A DNA stretch of 64,000 nucleotides, taken from assembly GCA_025617745.1 (NCBI GenBank), contig CM046858.1, forward strand, positions 43,349,750 to 43,413,749, in the 5' to 3' direction. Shown here in pieces: positions 1 through 11,126 of the stretch. The stretch's first letter is position 1; every line of letters starts with the position of its first letter. The DNA is from Heliocidaris erythrogramma (Eukaryota > Echinodermata > Echinoidea > Camarodonta > Echinometridae). The notes under the pieces were generated by a model, which worked only from the letters and a program-made list of their open reading frames with translations, was not told where the DNA came from and did not search any database. The position numbers and the translations under genes are program-made.

Positions 1-153
1 TGAAAAGATCTAGTTGGGAGGGGGGCAATCATGACATGGTTCAGGGTGTTTCCACATTCATTTGGAAGATAGATAGACAGAAATGAAATATCCATTTCAT
101 CACCGTTCATCAAAAGAACACATTGACAAATACGAGAAGAATGTAAAAAAAAA

Positions 154-350
154 AGTAACGTCACACATAGAGCCCAATAAGTGACCCACTCAATCCAGCA
201 AGAATTGAGCATGTCTTATAAACATTTTTATGGTTTAATGGTTTAATGGTTTATTTTACCTGACTTGCTCAGAAAGCATTGTATGCTTGTAAGAAAGCAT
301 CCAATGGACCAACGGCTTTAAGTCCTCTCCGAGGGACTTGGTAATGAGGA
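154..350. repeat. Tandem duplication, copy 1 (SINE body)
   Basis: This segment is nearly identical to 354-542, which lies directly after it. Both run from AGTAACGTCACACATAG to GGTAATGAGGA. Copy 1 is 197 bp and copy 2 is 189 bp; the 8-bp difference is one extra TGGTTTAA unit near 231-253. Copy 2 continues into the tRNA-like head at about 579-641, so the duplicated part looks like the 3' body of a minus-strand SINE. Confidence 0.85.
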
Positions 351-353
351 GTA

Positions 354-641
354 AGTAACGTCACACATAGAGCCCAATAAGTGACCCACTCAATCCAGCA
401 AGAGTTGAGCATGTCTTATAAACATTTTTATGGTTTAATGGTTTATTTTCCCTGACTTGCTCAGAAAGCATTGTATGCTTGTAAGAAAGCATCCAGTGGA
501 CCAACGGCTTTAAGACCTCTCCGAGGGACTTGGTAATGAGGATTAATGCCTTACCAAAGGGCACTAACGCATCCACTTGGTTTCGAACCCGCGTCCTCCA
601 GTTACGAGACCACTGCTCTACAACTGAGCCATCGCGCCTCC
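354..641 (-). mobile_element. tRNA-derived SINE with tRNA-like head
   Basis: On the minus strand the head reads GGAGGCGCGATGGCTCAG from 641, with an A-box-like block at 615-631 and a perfect B-box-like block (GGTTCGAAACC) at 579-589. The body follows down to about 354. A related head lies at 59735-59846 in the right flank, so this is a dispersed family. The head is not related to the Lys array closely enough to be derived from it. An open reading frame over this element is incidental. Confidence 0.75.
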
Positions 642-3600
642 ACATGATCATGATGATAGTAAATAAACATGTTCGACAATTCAATATTCATTAAGTTTCC
701 TTAAACTGGTATTCTTAGGGAAAATGCATTTCTAATCAATCTTGTTATTACAGAATAACAATGAATTTTTGGAAAATAATCATTGAAAACTTTTAAGACC
801 AACTCCTTTTGAAGTCCAAAGTATGTACTTTTCTAACGTTATACCCTCTACATAATCATAATATGATTAAATCCTTCTTTGGCACATGTCAATTTAAGAC
901 AAGCTATAGCTATCTATGTATTCCCTCTTCATGCTAACACATCGATGTTTTTCTTTGAGTGTCGCTCTGTTTGTCACCCCTCATTTCGAAGGAAACAACG
1001 TGAAAAGGAAAACAGATAAGTCTGGCGTTGCGTGTTCAGTGTTGCTTCCCCATTCCTGTTATAGAACCCTGAAGCGCCGGTGCAGCAAAAGGCATCTTCG
1101 AACTAATATATCATGCCGCAACTGGTATTACAAAAAGGGCGTGTATACGCGATGAAGTGAAGCGTCTCAATCTTTTTCGTGTCTTTTTCACAAAGTGGCT
1201 CGCGTGCCCCACCATTATCCAATAAATTGTTGAATGCCTTGCCTTGCCTTGTAATATCCATCCTCCTGATTAATCTATTTCATTTACACCTCATTCGTTG
1301 AGAAAGAAGAAGCAAAATTTGTATTTACTAACATGCTTTACGATGCGGAAACTGTATACCATTGCGTTTCCATTTAGCCCCCAAGAACCGCAGTTACTCA
1401 CTTGTTAATAACAAACGAAAGTGATTTTAATTCAAGTGTAATTTAATAAAGGCCCCTATTCCTCGGAGCTCGTGTGGTATTTGTACGTTGGTAATTGAAT
1501 TACGTGGAAAGCGCTCTGCTGATAGCGCTAGACGATTAGTTTATTATGTTCGATACTGCATTTTGAACTTGCAGGCAGACCAGCATTGAAGATTTACTTC
1601 TTTTGGATATGAAACGTCACTATAAAGAGATTGTCTATTGTCTATACAAGTGAGTATTGAAAGATTTTTTATATAGCTGAACTTTTACATCCGAACATCG
1701 CAGATCTAATACAAGCAATAAAATATATTCATTTTCAAGATAGAAGGGCCTGATTGACATGATAACGTAGCGGGAAAAAGTAAAACCAATCACGTATGAA
1801 AAGAATTTCAGAGTCAACTATAACTTATAAGCTACACATGGTTTTGCTATATTGTACAAAACGACACCACCAGTCCAAGCATGGCGGGCGGAGAAACAGT
1901 GTATACTCCCCGCTGGGTATACATACACAGCATTAGCACACACAATAGAGGTAGGACGTGCTATTTAAAGTGCGCGCAGGGCGAGAAAACGTCTTTCCCC
2001 CTCCTCTTCCATGCACGCACACAAGAGCGAGAGCGCGGCGCCACGAGGAAGCGCATTTTTCCTCCTTCATAATCAAATCTTTGTAACTCGTCACCATGGC
2101 CTCGCCTCAAAATGTTCTCCAACATCCTCCGGAAAACTTCATTATACCATCTCCATTCTCTTCTTATTCAATTCAGGGAGGGGAAGGATAATAATCTTCC
2201 TGGCGTATCGAATGATACCACCGCGGGGACTACACTGGTACAGCAAATACGTCCGACACGGCGCAAATCAACGACTTATTGAATTAAAATCATATCAATT
2301 TGTTACCCACGTTGCTTAAATGAGGGTTTTGGTAGGTGCAGCAGGCCGTTAAATGATCATAACTGCATCAGAAATATGGATTTGTCTTCTATCATAAAGC
2401 ACAGCGAAAGGAAGATAATAATGACCGCGGAGTAATTTTCAAAATAGGGAAGATGTTAACATGCGATCGTGCAACAGGAGTAAGGAAGGAAACAGAGATA
2501 TGTCTAGACTATCACGTATAAATTACGTTCTTTTAACCCTCCTCGTGTCACTCTGTTCTTAAGTAATATGGGATATTGTTTGGTGAAATATATGATGAAT
2601 TATAGAGGTTTAAATTTATTACATGTAATATACAAGACGCGTCTTTTAGGTTTATGTGTCTGTGTGTATATGCCATGAAGCCATTTTGATACCGCAGCAA
2701 CTTTGAGTCAAGTTTTTTTTATTTATCATGTGTATAATCCATCTGTTCGGTTGATGGGTTGGGTTCAAATGAAATTAAATGTTTCTACATGTAGTTCATA
2801 CTTCCTTTTACCTTTAATGCTTTCAAGACAGGAATTATTTAAGGGAAAAATTTGATCACATTTTGTTCTTCAAAGTGGCAACAAATTTTTTCTTAGAGTG
2901 CTACATGGTTCTAATAATATAGGTGCAATATCTTTGAAAACAATATACATGGCTACAAGTTTTATCGAAAATTTGAAAAAATTTGAAAAGATTTTAAAGC
3001 TTATCCTCGTTTTTAAAATTCCTGGCATCAAAAATGGACATAGTCTGTGTGCAAAAAATGTTCCTTTCTACTCATGCATCTGGCGTATTTTGTAGAGCTC
3101 TGAATCAAAAGTTATTGAGCCAAACCACAAATTATTGTCATTTGTCTTGAAAGGGTTACGTTATATCAAATTTCTTTACTGAAGTTATGAATTTCTGGTA
3201 TGCCTAATTAATACCTTTTCATGCTGACTCGAAAGATCTTTAGAGTTATTGCCAATTTAAAGATTGCTTTTTTCTGTGATTAATAATTTTTCGTTTTGTT
3301 TTCAAATGGAACGAGGTCATATGATTTTGCTAGATATAATAAGAAGACAAAGAAGCCCAATTTATGAATTGAATCTATAATGTCGCAACGAATACTCCGT
3401 TGCGTAGTAGTAGATTCTTGAATCCTGAAAAATATTTGAACGTTCCCATATTATTAACAAATTGATTCTCCATTAATTGGCATTGATGAACTTTGAAAAT
3501 GGCTCCTGAATAGCGTGAAATTGATTACAGTTGCATTTCAACATGCTGGAGACACACGAGCATTATGGAGGGCACAATAAAGCCGCATGCACGCACGCGC

Positions 3601-3933
3601 GCGTATAGTAATTTAGATTTCCACATTTTCCTTTTTTAATTAAAACCCGTTGACTACGGCATTATTTAACTCTCATAGGCTTAATACAGGAGCCATTCGG
3701 TTCCCGTAGTACATGGGTTAAAACTAATTTAACTATGGAACTGACAAAGAACAGGCATCGATCAAAAAGACGTAACTTCTGGACCTCTGTGATGTAATGC
3801 TGAGACCTACTGCACGTAGACTGAAAGATAGTAACTCTTGTAAGAGCAAAGCCGTACCTAGACGGAAACTTGCAATGGAGCAAAGCTTACATGAATAATA
3901 TTTGATGGAAAATGTACATGAGAAAAACATTAA
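642..3933. other. Left flank, no gene recognised
   Basis: About 3.3 kb of AT-rich DNA. It holds only short unconvincing open frames (79-102 codons at most), a small GCCTT repeat near 1233-1250, a 12-bp palindrome ATTACATGTAAT at 2618-2629 and an alternating CG/CA stretch near 3588-3603. No conserved protein motif, splice pattern or RNA gene could be supported. Confidence 0.6.
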
Positions 3934-4824
3934 AGGAGAATTAAGCCCTGATTACAAATTGACTTATATTGGAAGGTGTAATATATTCCTACTTATTGGC
4001 CTAAATCATTTTCTAATAAGATATCATAAAAGGGTATAAATAAAGATACTCCAACACCCGGTATCGTCTCCTACTCATTTACATGGGGGCTGCCATTTTC
4101 TTGCTGATTTGGAGTTGTACATGAACCATTGAGAAATGTTCCAGTCAGGAAGATATTTTGAATCCAAATCCTAAATTGATTTTCTTCAATACCTAAAATC
4201 CCATATGTGACGGAAAATATAAAGTGGGTGTTTACATGTATTATAAAAATTAAATCTTTATAATGATACTTTTAAATTGTCTGGTTTTGCTTAACAAAAA
4301 TCTGTTTTCTTGGGTTTGCCAAACAGAGCAGAACATAATATATGCAGCATGCATTCTGACTTTTCAAGTCCATTATCCGAAAGCAGGTGAATGCATAGTT
4401 TGCCGCTATAGATGCTCAGGGAAGAAGCATCCATAAAATTTGAATTAATTTGCTCCGTCCCATACGTCCAGTATCGAGAAAATAGATTTCTATTAAGCGA
4501 ATATCGAAATATATAAGGAAATCTTCAGTTTAAAAATAAATTAACATATCTATTCTATATTTTTAATCTCAAATGGGTTTTTAATTTTGAAAAAGGCAAT
4601 TGAGCATTTGGATTAAGAAAATCTTCTTGTACACATAAACAAAATGGCAGCCCTCATGTGCTGCTAGCAGACGATACATATTGCTAGCAGATGGTAAATT
4701 TTGCTCAGAAAAATTTGATTCGTATCGATCTCGTATATTTTGACGCGAAGCCATATAGTCTAACAAGTAGGAATAAATAACACCTTTGAACACTATCGTC
4801 TTTATTTTTGAGCGTAATTCTCCT
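3934..4824. mobile_element. TTAA-flanked non-autonomous DNA transposon (MITE)
   Basis: The element is bounded by TTAA at 3930-3933 and 4825-4828. Its ends are imperfect terminal inverted repeats: AGGAGAATTAAGCCC on the left against AGGAGAATTACGCTC read inward from the right. Internal blocks resemble the 636-bp element nested twice in the tRNA array: GGCTGCCATTTT near the left end, and TGTACACATAAA, AATGGCAGCC and GCTAGCAGAC near the right. TTAA target duplication is known for the piggyBac and Kolobok superfamilies. No transposase is present, so it is non-autonomous. It lies about 140 bp before the array. Confidence 0.8.
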
Positions 4825-4828
4825 TTAA

Positions 4829-4965
4829 AGTGACCAAAAAATGTTCAATAGCATAAAATATTGCATTTAAATCCATGGATCCATTAAAAAAATGGATCAT
4901 GGTTGGGGTTTATATAACAGCTATCTTTTGACTTCATCCATTTTACTTTTTTGTTATTTATATTA
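4829..4965. other. Junction between MITE and array
   Basis: AT-rich DNA without a gene. A CCATTTTAC word at 4938-4946 matches the sequence that normally follows each tRNA, so homology to the array may begin here and be interrupted by about 20-28 bp before it becomes continuous near 4966. Confidence 0.5.
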
Positions 4966-5114
4966 TTACACTTTGCTTGTTACGCATTTTTTATTCACTC
5001 TTTAATGTAAAGCAAATTCTTCTACGTAAAATGTTGATAAAGATTCATGGTACCAAAAGATATTAAAGTTTTGCCAAACACATGTTTGTTTTTTGTTTAT
5101 GAGAGAGGATCAAC

Positions 5115-5135
5115 TCCAGCTATTTTACAGCTGGA
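5115..5135 (+). repeat. Spacer hairpin (representative copy)
   Basis: TCCAGCT, a 7-base loop ATTTTAC, and AGCTGGA form a perfect 7-bp stem. It recurs at the same place in most spacers. Variants keep pairing: CCAGTT makes a G-T wobble, and TTTCAC changes only the loop. It is missing in the 275-bp units and in the unit before copy 45, so it is not needed for array persistence. Function unknown. Confidence 0.7.
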
Positions 5136-5205
5136 CTGGAAAATGTTTGGGAGAACCAGAAGGTTTTTGAAAGAAGAAAGTTGAATTAATGATAAATAGA
5201 ATTAC

Positions 5206-5213
5206 AAATTAAA
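5206..5213 (+). promoter_or_regulatory. TATA-like element upstream of tRNA (representative)
   Basis: AAATTAAA sits at -32 to -25 relative to the first tRNA base, the usual position for TFIIIB/TBP contact on Pol III genes. The same block is kept in essentially all 137 units, including the 275-bp morph, whose deletion ends just upstream. Promoter role is inferred from position. Confidence 0.55.
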
Positions 5214-5237
5214 GGCACATCAAACGCCGTCATGTAA

Positions 5238-5310
5238 GCCCGGTTAGCTCAGTCGGTAGAGCATGGGACTCTTAATCCCAGGGTCGTGGGTTCGAGCCCC
5301 ACATTGGGCG
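5238..5310 (+). tRNA. tRNA-Lys-CTT: tRNA-Lys(CTT) array copy 1
   Basis: Delivers lysine to AAG codons. The 73-base cloverleaf is complete: 7-bp acceptor stem with two G-T wobbles, 4-bp D stem, 5-bp anticodon stem TGGGA/TCCCA, loop CTCTTAA with anticodon CTT at 5271-5273, 5-base variable loop, 5-bp T stem and TTCGAGC loop. A box TAGCTCAGTCGG is at 5245-5256 and B box GGTTCGAGCCC at 5289-5299. Compared with the vertebrate gene as I recall it, pairs 7-66 and 29-41 have both changed in a compensatory way. No intron, no encoded CCA. First tRNA of the array. Confidence 0.97.
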
Positions 5311-5315
5311 AACCA

Positions 5316-5319
5316 TTTT
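5316..5319 (+). terminator. Pol III terminator TTTT (representative)
   Basis: A run of four T begins six bases after the tRNA end. It recurs after almost every copy in the context CCATTTTACA. Four T is a minimal Pol III terminator. Confidence 0.7.
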
Positions 5320-5338
5320 ACACTTTGCTTGTTACGCA

Positions 5339-5344
5339 TTTTTT
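5339..5344 (+). terminator. Backup Pol III terminator T6 (representative)
   Basis: A run of six T at +29 to +34 after the tRNA, in the context CGCATTTTTTATTC, is repeated in nearly every unit. It would catch transcripts reading through the TTTT at +6. Confidence 0.6.
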
Positions 5345-5627
5345 ATTCACTCTTTAATGTAAAGCAAATTCTGCTACGTAAAATGTTGATAAAGATTCAT
5401 GGTACCAAAAGATATTAAAGTTTTGCAAAACACATGTTTGTTTTTTGGTTTTTGTTTTTGTTTTTGTTGAAATATTGTAACAGCGTTTATGAGAGAGGAT
5501 CAACTCCAGCTATTTTACAGCTGGACTGGAAAATGTTTGGGAGAACCAGAAGGTTTTTGAAAGAAGAAAGTTGAATTAATGATAAATAGAATTACAAATT
5601 AAAGGCACATCAAACGCCGTCATGTAA

Positions 5628-5700
5628 GCCCGGTTAGCTCAGTCGGTAGAGCATGGGACTCTTAATCCCAGGGTCGTGGGTTCGAGCCCCACATTGGGCG
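5628..5700 (+). tRNA. tRNA-Lys-CTT: tRNA-Lys(CTT) array copy 2
   Basis: Consensus body; ends a 390-bp unit; 5' flank TGTAA. Confidence 0.96.
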
Positions 5701-6017
5701 AACCATTTTACACTTTGCTTGTTACGCATTTTTTATTCACTCTTTAATGTAAAGCAAATTCTGCTACGTAAAATGTTGATAAAGATTCATGGTACCAAAA
5801 GATATTAAAGTTTTGCAAAACACATGTTTGTTTTTTGTTTTTTGTTTTTGTTTTTGTTGAAATATTGTAACAGCGTTTATGAGAGAGGATCAACTCCAGC
5901 TATTTTACAGCTGGACTGGTAAATGTTTGGGAGAACCAGAAGGTTTTTGAAAGAAGAAAGTTGAATTAATGATAAATAGAATTACAAATTAAAGGCACAT
6001 CAAACGCCGTCATGTAA

Positions 6018-6090
6018 GCCCGGTTAGCTCAGTCGGTAGAGCATGGGACTCTTAATCCCAGGGTCGTGGGTTCGAGCCCCACATTGGGCG
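6018..6090 (+). tRNA. tRNA-Lys-CTT: tRNA-Lys(CTT) array copy 3
   Basis: Consensus body; ends a 390-bp unit; 5' flank TGTAA. Confidence 0.96.
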
Positions 6091-6381
6091 AACCATTTTA
6101 CACTTTGCTTGTTACGCATTTTTTATTCACTCTTTAATGTAAAGCAAATTCTGCTACGTAAAATGTTGATAAAGATTCATGGTACCAAAAGATATTAAAG
6201 TTTTGCAAAACACATGTTTGTTGAAATTTTGTAACAGCTTTTATGAGAGAGGATCAACTCCAGCTATTTTACAGCTGGACTGGAAAATGTTTGGGAGAAC
6301 CAGAAGGTTTTTGAAAGAAGAAAGTTGAATTAATGATAAATAGAATTACAAATTAAAGGCACATCAAACGCCGTCATGTAA

Positions 6382-6454
6382 GCCCGGTTAGCTCAGTCGG
6401 TAGAGCATGGGACTCTTAATCCCAGGGTCGTGGGTTCGAGCCCCACATTGGGCG
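6382..6454 (+). tRNA. tRNA-Lys-CTT: tRNA-Lys(CTT) array copy 4
   Basis: Consensus body; ends a 364-bp unit; 5' flank TGTAA. Confidence 0.96.
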
Positions 6455-6745
6455 AACCATTTTACACTTTGCTTGTTACGCATTTTTTATTCACTCTTTA
6501 ATGTAAAGCAAATTCTGCTACGTAAAATGTTGATAAAGATTCATGGTACCAAAAGATATTAAAGTTTTGCAAAACACATGTTTGTTGAAATATTGTAACA
6601 GCTTTTTTGAGAGAGGATCAACTCCAGCTATTTTACAGCTGGACTGGAAAATGTTTGGGAGAACCAGAAGGTTTTTGAAAGAAGAAAGTTGAATTAATGA
6701 TAAATAGAATTACAAATTAAAGGCACATGAAACGCCGTCATGTAA

Positions 6746-6818
6746 GCCCGGTTAGCTCAGTCGGTAGAGCATGGGACTCTTAATCCCAGGGTCGTGGGTT
6801 CGAGCCCCACATTGGGCG
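6746..6818 (+). tRNA. tRNA-Lys-CTT: tRNA-Lys(CTT) array copy 5
   Basis: Consensus body; ends a 364-bp unit; 3' flank ATCC rather than AACC. Confidence 0.96.
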
Positions 6819-7119
6819 ATCCATTTTACACTTTGTTTGTTACGCATTTTTTATTCACTCTTTAATGTAAAGCAAATTCTGCTACGTAAAATGTTGATAA
6901 AGATTCATGGTACCGAAAGATATTAAAGTTTTGTTTTTTGTTTTTTGTTTTTATTTTGTTGAAATATTGTAACAGCGTTTATGAGAGAGGATCAACTCCA
7001 GCTATTTTACAGCTGGACTGGAAAATGTTTGGGAGAACCAGAAGGTTTTTGAAAGAAGAAAGTTGAATTAATGATAAATAGAATTACAAATTAAAGTCGC
7101 ATGAAACGCCGTCATGTCA

Positions 7120-7192
7120 GCCCGGTTAGCTCAGTCGGTAGAGCATGGGACTCTTAATCCCAGGGTCGTGGGTTCGAGCCCCACATTGGGCG
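7120..7192 (+). tRNA. tRNA-Lys-CTT: tRNA-Lys(CTT) array copy 6
   Basis: Consensus body; ends a 374-bp unit; 5' flank TGTCA. Confidence 0.96.
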
Positions 7193-7494
7193 AACCATTT
7201 TACACTTTGCTTGTTACGCATTTTTTATTCATTCTTTAATGTAAAGCAAATTCTTCTACGTAAAATGTTGATAAAGATTCATGGTACCAAAAGATATTAA
7301 AGTTTTGTTTTTTGTTGTTTGTTTTTGTTTTGTTGAAATATTGTAACAGCGTTAATGAGAGAGGATCAACTCCAGCTATTTCACAGCTGGACTGGAAAAT
7401 GTTTGGGAGAACCAAAAGGTTTTTTGAAAGAAGAAACCTAAATTAATGATAAATAAAATTACAAATTATAGGCACATCAAACGCCGTCATGTCA

Positions 7495-7567
7495 GCCCGG
7501 TTAGCTCAGTCGGTAGAGCATGGGACTCTTAATCCCAGGGTCGTGGGTTCGAGCCCCACATTGGGCG
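7495..7567 (+). tRNA. tRNA-Lys-CTT: tRNA-Lys(CTT) array copy 7
   Basis: Consensus body; ends a 375-bp unit; 5' flank TGTCA. Start of the segment repeated from copy 14. Confidence 0.96.
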
Positions 7568-7884
7568 AACCATTTTACACTTTGCTTGTTACGCATTTTT
7601 TATTCACTCTTTAATGTAAAGCAAATTCTGCTACGTAAAATGTTGATAAAGATTCATGGTACCAAAAGATATTAAAGTTTTGCAAAACACATGTTTGTTT
7701 TTTGTTTTTTGTGTTTGTTTTTGTTGAAATATTGTAACAGCGTTTATGAGAGAGGATCAACTCCAGCTATTTTACAGCTGGACTGGTAAATGTTTGGGAG
7801 AACCAGAAGGTTTTTGAAAGAAGAAAGTTGAATTAATGATAAATAGAATTACAAATTAAAGGCACATCAAACGCCGTCATGTAA

Positions 7885-7957
7885 GCCCGGTTAGCTCAGT
7901 CGGTAGAGCATGGGACTCTTAATCCCAGGGTCGTGGGTTCGAGCCCCACATTGGGCG
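7885..7957 (+). tRNA. tRNA-Lys-CTT: tRNA-Lys(CTT) array copy 8
   Basis: Consensus body; ends a 390-bp unit; 3' flank ATCC. Last gene before the nested transposon. Confidence 0.96.
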
Positions 7958-8210
7958 ATCCATTTTACACTTTGTTTGTTACGCATTTTTTATTCACTCT
8001 TTAATGTAAAGCAAATTCTTCTACGTAAAATGTTGATAAAGATTCATGGTACCAAAAGATATTAAAGTTTTGTTTTTTGTTTTTTGTTTTTGTTTTGTAG
8101 AAATATTGTAACAGCGTTAATGAGAGAGGATCAACTCCAGCTATTTCACAGCTGGACTGGAAAATGTTTGGGAGAACCAGAAAGTTTTTGAACCAAGAAA
8201 GTTGAATTAA

Positions 8211-8846
8211 AGGACAATTAACCCCACATGATATTCTAGATGCGGTATTGTCTGCTACGTCTTTCCATGGAGGCTGCCATTTTGTGCATGACACGGATCA
8301 TTAGGTACCATATGCATTGATAATAGCCTACCTTTACAACAGATACGTCGCTTTGTTCTGATTTTATTACGATTGTTATTGGTCATGGGCCTAGATAATT
8401 GACGACCCATGAGTTCTAATAGCCATCCTGTAATGCAGATTCCTCGCTTTGTTTTGGTATTGTTACGATTGTCTCCGTCCTTGACGTCAATTCTCCGTCT
8501 CCACGTACAGAAAGTATATTTTTATGAACAAATTAAGACCTTTTAAAAAATATATAAAACTAAACTTACATTTCAGAATATGTGACTATATCTAATATAT
8601 ATTTGTCCTCTAAAAATCAATTACAAGTTAACGATGAAGGAAATATTACTTGGGATGAAAAATATTTTCGTGTACACATAAAGTAATGGCAGCCCCCTTA
8701 TTATTGCTAGCAGACAATAACTTGGCTGGAAAATAGTGATTTATATCTATATCCTGTGTTTTTACATGAAATTGCATGTATCAAATAAGAGGCATATACT
8801 ACACCATTCAAAATAAGCTAGTTCATACGCTGAGGTTAATTTCCCT
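8211..8846. mobile_element. Nested TTAA-flanked MITE in tRNA spacer, copy 1
   Basis: A 636-bp insertion with ends AGGACAATTAACC and, read inward from the right, AGGGAAATTAACC (11 of 13 match). It is bordered by TTAA at 8207-8210 and 8847-8850. All other units show the empty site GTTGAATTAATGATAA with a single TTAA, so the target duplication is read directly. It shares internal blocks with the 3934-4824 element. No transposase frame. A 97-codon minus-strand frame across its left end is incidental. Confidence 0.92.
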
Positions 8847-8898
8847 TTAATGATAAATAGAATTACAAATTAAAGTCGCATGAAACGCCGTCATGTCA

Positions 8899-8971
8899 GC
8901 CCGGTTAGCTCAGTCGGTAGAGCATGGGACTCTTAATCCCAGGGTCGTGGGTTCGAGCCCCACATTGGGCG
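8899..8971 (+). tRNA. tRNA-Lys-CTT: tRNA-Lys(CTT) array copy 9
   Basis: Consensus body; ends a 1014-bp unit enlarged by the nested transposon. The 5' flank next to the gene is normal (TGTCA). Confidence 0.96.
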
Positions 8972-9272
8972 AACCATTTTACACTTTGCTTGTTACGCAT
9001 TTTTTATTCATTCTTTAATGTAAAGCAAATTCTTCTACGTAAAATGTTGATAAAGATTCATGGTACCAAAAGATATTAAAGTTTTGTTTTTTGTTGTTTG
9101 TTTTTGTTTTGTTGAAATATTGTAACAGCGTTTTTGAGAGAGGATCAACTCCAGCTATTTTACAGCTGGACTGGTAAATGTTTGGGAGAACCAGAAGGTT
9201 TTTGAAAGAAGAAAGTTGAATTAATGATAAATAGAATTACAAATTAAAGGCACATGAAACGCCGTCATGTAA

Positions 9273-9345
9273 GCCCGGTTAGCTCAGTCGGTAGAGCATG
9301 GGACTCTTAATCCCAGGGTCGTGGGTTCGAGCCCCACATTGGGCG
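9273..9345 (+). tRNA. tRNA-Lys-CTT: tRNA-Lys(CTT) array copy 10
   Basis: Consensus body; ends a 374-bp unit; 5' flank TGTAA. Confidence 0.96.
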
Positions 9346-9636
9346 AACCATTTTACACTTTGCTTGTTACGCATTTTTTATTCACTCTTTAATGTAAAGC
9401 AAATTCTGCTACGTAAAATGTTGATAAAGATTCATGGTACCAAAAGATATTAAAGTTTTGCAAAACACATGTTTGTTGAAATATTGTAACAGCTTTTTTG
9501 AGAGAGGATCAACTCCAGCTATTTTACAGCTGGACTGGTAAATGTTTGGGAGAACCAGAAGGTTTCTGAAAGAAGAAAGTTGAATTAATGATAAATAGAA
9601 TTACAAATTAAAGGCACATGAAACGCCGTCATGTAA

Positions 9637-9709
9637 GCCCGGTTAGCTCAGTCGGTAGAGCATGGGACTCTTAATCCCAGGGTCGTGGGTTCGAGCCCCA
9701 CATTGGGCG
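9637..9709 (+). tRNA. tRNA-Lys-CTT: tRNA-Lys(CTT) array copy 11
   Basis: Consensus body; ends a 364-bp unit; 5' flank TGTAA. Confidence 0.96.
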
Positions 9710-9988
9710 AACCATTTTACACTTTGCTTGTTACGCATTTTTTATTCACTCTTTAATGTAAAGCAAATTCTGCTACGTAAAATGTTGATAAAGATTCATG
9801 GTACCAAAAGATATTAAAGTTTTGCAAAACACATGTTTGTTTTTTGTTTATGAGAGAGGATCAACTCCAGCTATTTTACAGCTGGACTGGAAAATGTTTG
9901 GGAGAACCAGAAGGTTTTTGAAAGAAGAAAGTTGAATTAATGATAAATAGAATTACAAATTAAAGGCACATGAAACGCCGTCATGTAA

Positions 9989-10061
9989 GCCCGGTTAGCT
10001 CAGTCGGTAGAGCATGGGACTCTTAATCCCAGGGTCGTGGGTTCGAGCCCCACATTGGGCG
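9989..10061 (+). tRNA. tRNA-Lys-CTT: tRNA-Lys(CTT) array copy 12
   Basis: Consensus body; ends a 352-bp unit; 3' flank ATCC. Confidence 0.96.
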
Positions 10062-10362
10062 ATCCATTTTACACTTTGTTTGTTACGCATTTTTTATTCA
10101 CTCTTTAATGTAAAGCAAATTCTTCTACGTAAAATGTTGATAAAGATTCATGGTACCAAAAGATATTAAAGTTTTGTTTTTTGTTTTTTGTTTTTATTTT
10201 GTTGAAATATTGTAACAGCGTTTATGAGAGAGGATCAACTCCAGCTATTTTACAGCTGGACTGGAAAATGTTTGGGAGAACCAGAAGGTTTTTGAAAGAA
10301 GAAAGTTGAATTAATGATAAATAGAATTACAAATTAAAGTCGCATGAAACGCCGTCATGTCA

Positions 10363-10435
10363 GCCCGGTTAGCTCAGTCGGTAGAGCATGGGACTCTTAA
10401 TCCCAGGGTCGTGGGTTCGAGCCCCACATTGGGCG
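10363..10435 (+). tRNA. tRNA-Lys-CTT: tRNA-Lys(CTT) array copy 13
   Basis: Consensus body; ends a 374-bp unit; 5' flank TGTCA. Confidence 0.96.
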
Positions 10436-10736
10436 AACCATTTTACACTTTGCTTGTTACGCATTTTTTATTCACTCTTTAATGTAAAGCAAATTCTGCT
10501 ACGTAAAATGTTGATAAAGATTCATGGTACCAAAAGATATTAAAGTTTTGTTTTTTGTTGTTTGTTTTTGTTTTGTTGAAATATTGTAACAGCGTTTATG
10601 AGAGAGGATCAACTCCAGCTATTTTACAGCTGGACTGGAAAATGTTTGGGAGAACCAGAAGGTTTTTGAAAGAAGAAAGTTGAATTAATGATAAATAGAA
10701 TTACAAATTATAGTCACATCAAACGCCGTCATGTAA

Positions 10737-10809
10737 GCCCGGTTAGCTCAGTCGGTAGAGCATGGGACTCTTAATCCCAGGGTCGTGGGTTCGAGCCCCA
10801 CATTGGGCG
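10737..10809 (+). tRNA. tRNA-Lys-CTT: tRNA-Lys(CTT) array copy 14
   Basis: Consensus body; ends a 374-bp unit; 5' flank TGTAA. Confidence 0.96.
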
Positions 10810-11126
10810 AACCATTTTACACTTTGCTTGTTACGCATTTTTTATTCACTCTTTAATGTAAAGCAAATTCTGCTACGTAAAATGTTGATAAAGATTCATG
10901 GTACCAAAAGATATTAAAGTTTTGCAAAACACATGTTTGTTTTTTGTTTTTTGTTTTTGTTTTTGTTGAAATATTGTAACAGCGTTTTTGAGAGAGGATC
11001 AACTCCAGCTATTTTACAGCTGGACTGGTAAATGTTTGGGAGAACCAGAAGGTTTTTGAAAGAAGAAAGTTGAATTAATGATAAATAGAATTACAAATTA
11101 AAGGCACATCAAACGCCGTCATGTAA

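Larger units (their letters stand above)
7568..9800. repeat. Segmental duplication inside array, block 1
   Basis: Units of 390, 1014, 374 and 364 bp occur in the same order and nearly the same sequence as at about 10810-13040, offset by exactly 3242 bp (seven units). The block carries the nested transposon. The ends are approximate because neighbouring units are alike. Confidence 0.75.

Noticed and set aside
361-684. 107-codon minus-strand frame
   Set aside because: It overlies the tRNA-derived SINE and its head; SINEs do not code for protein.
2618-2629. 12-bp palindrome ATTACATGTAAT
   Set aside because: It is single and short, with no associated gene or repeat.
8001-8294. 97-codon minus-strand frame, repeated at 11243-11536
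   Set aside because: It runs through the tRNA spacer and into the nested transposon end. It recurs only because the unit was duplicated, and there is no protein motif.
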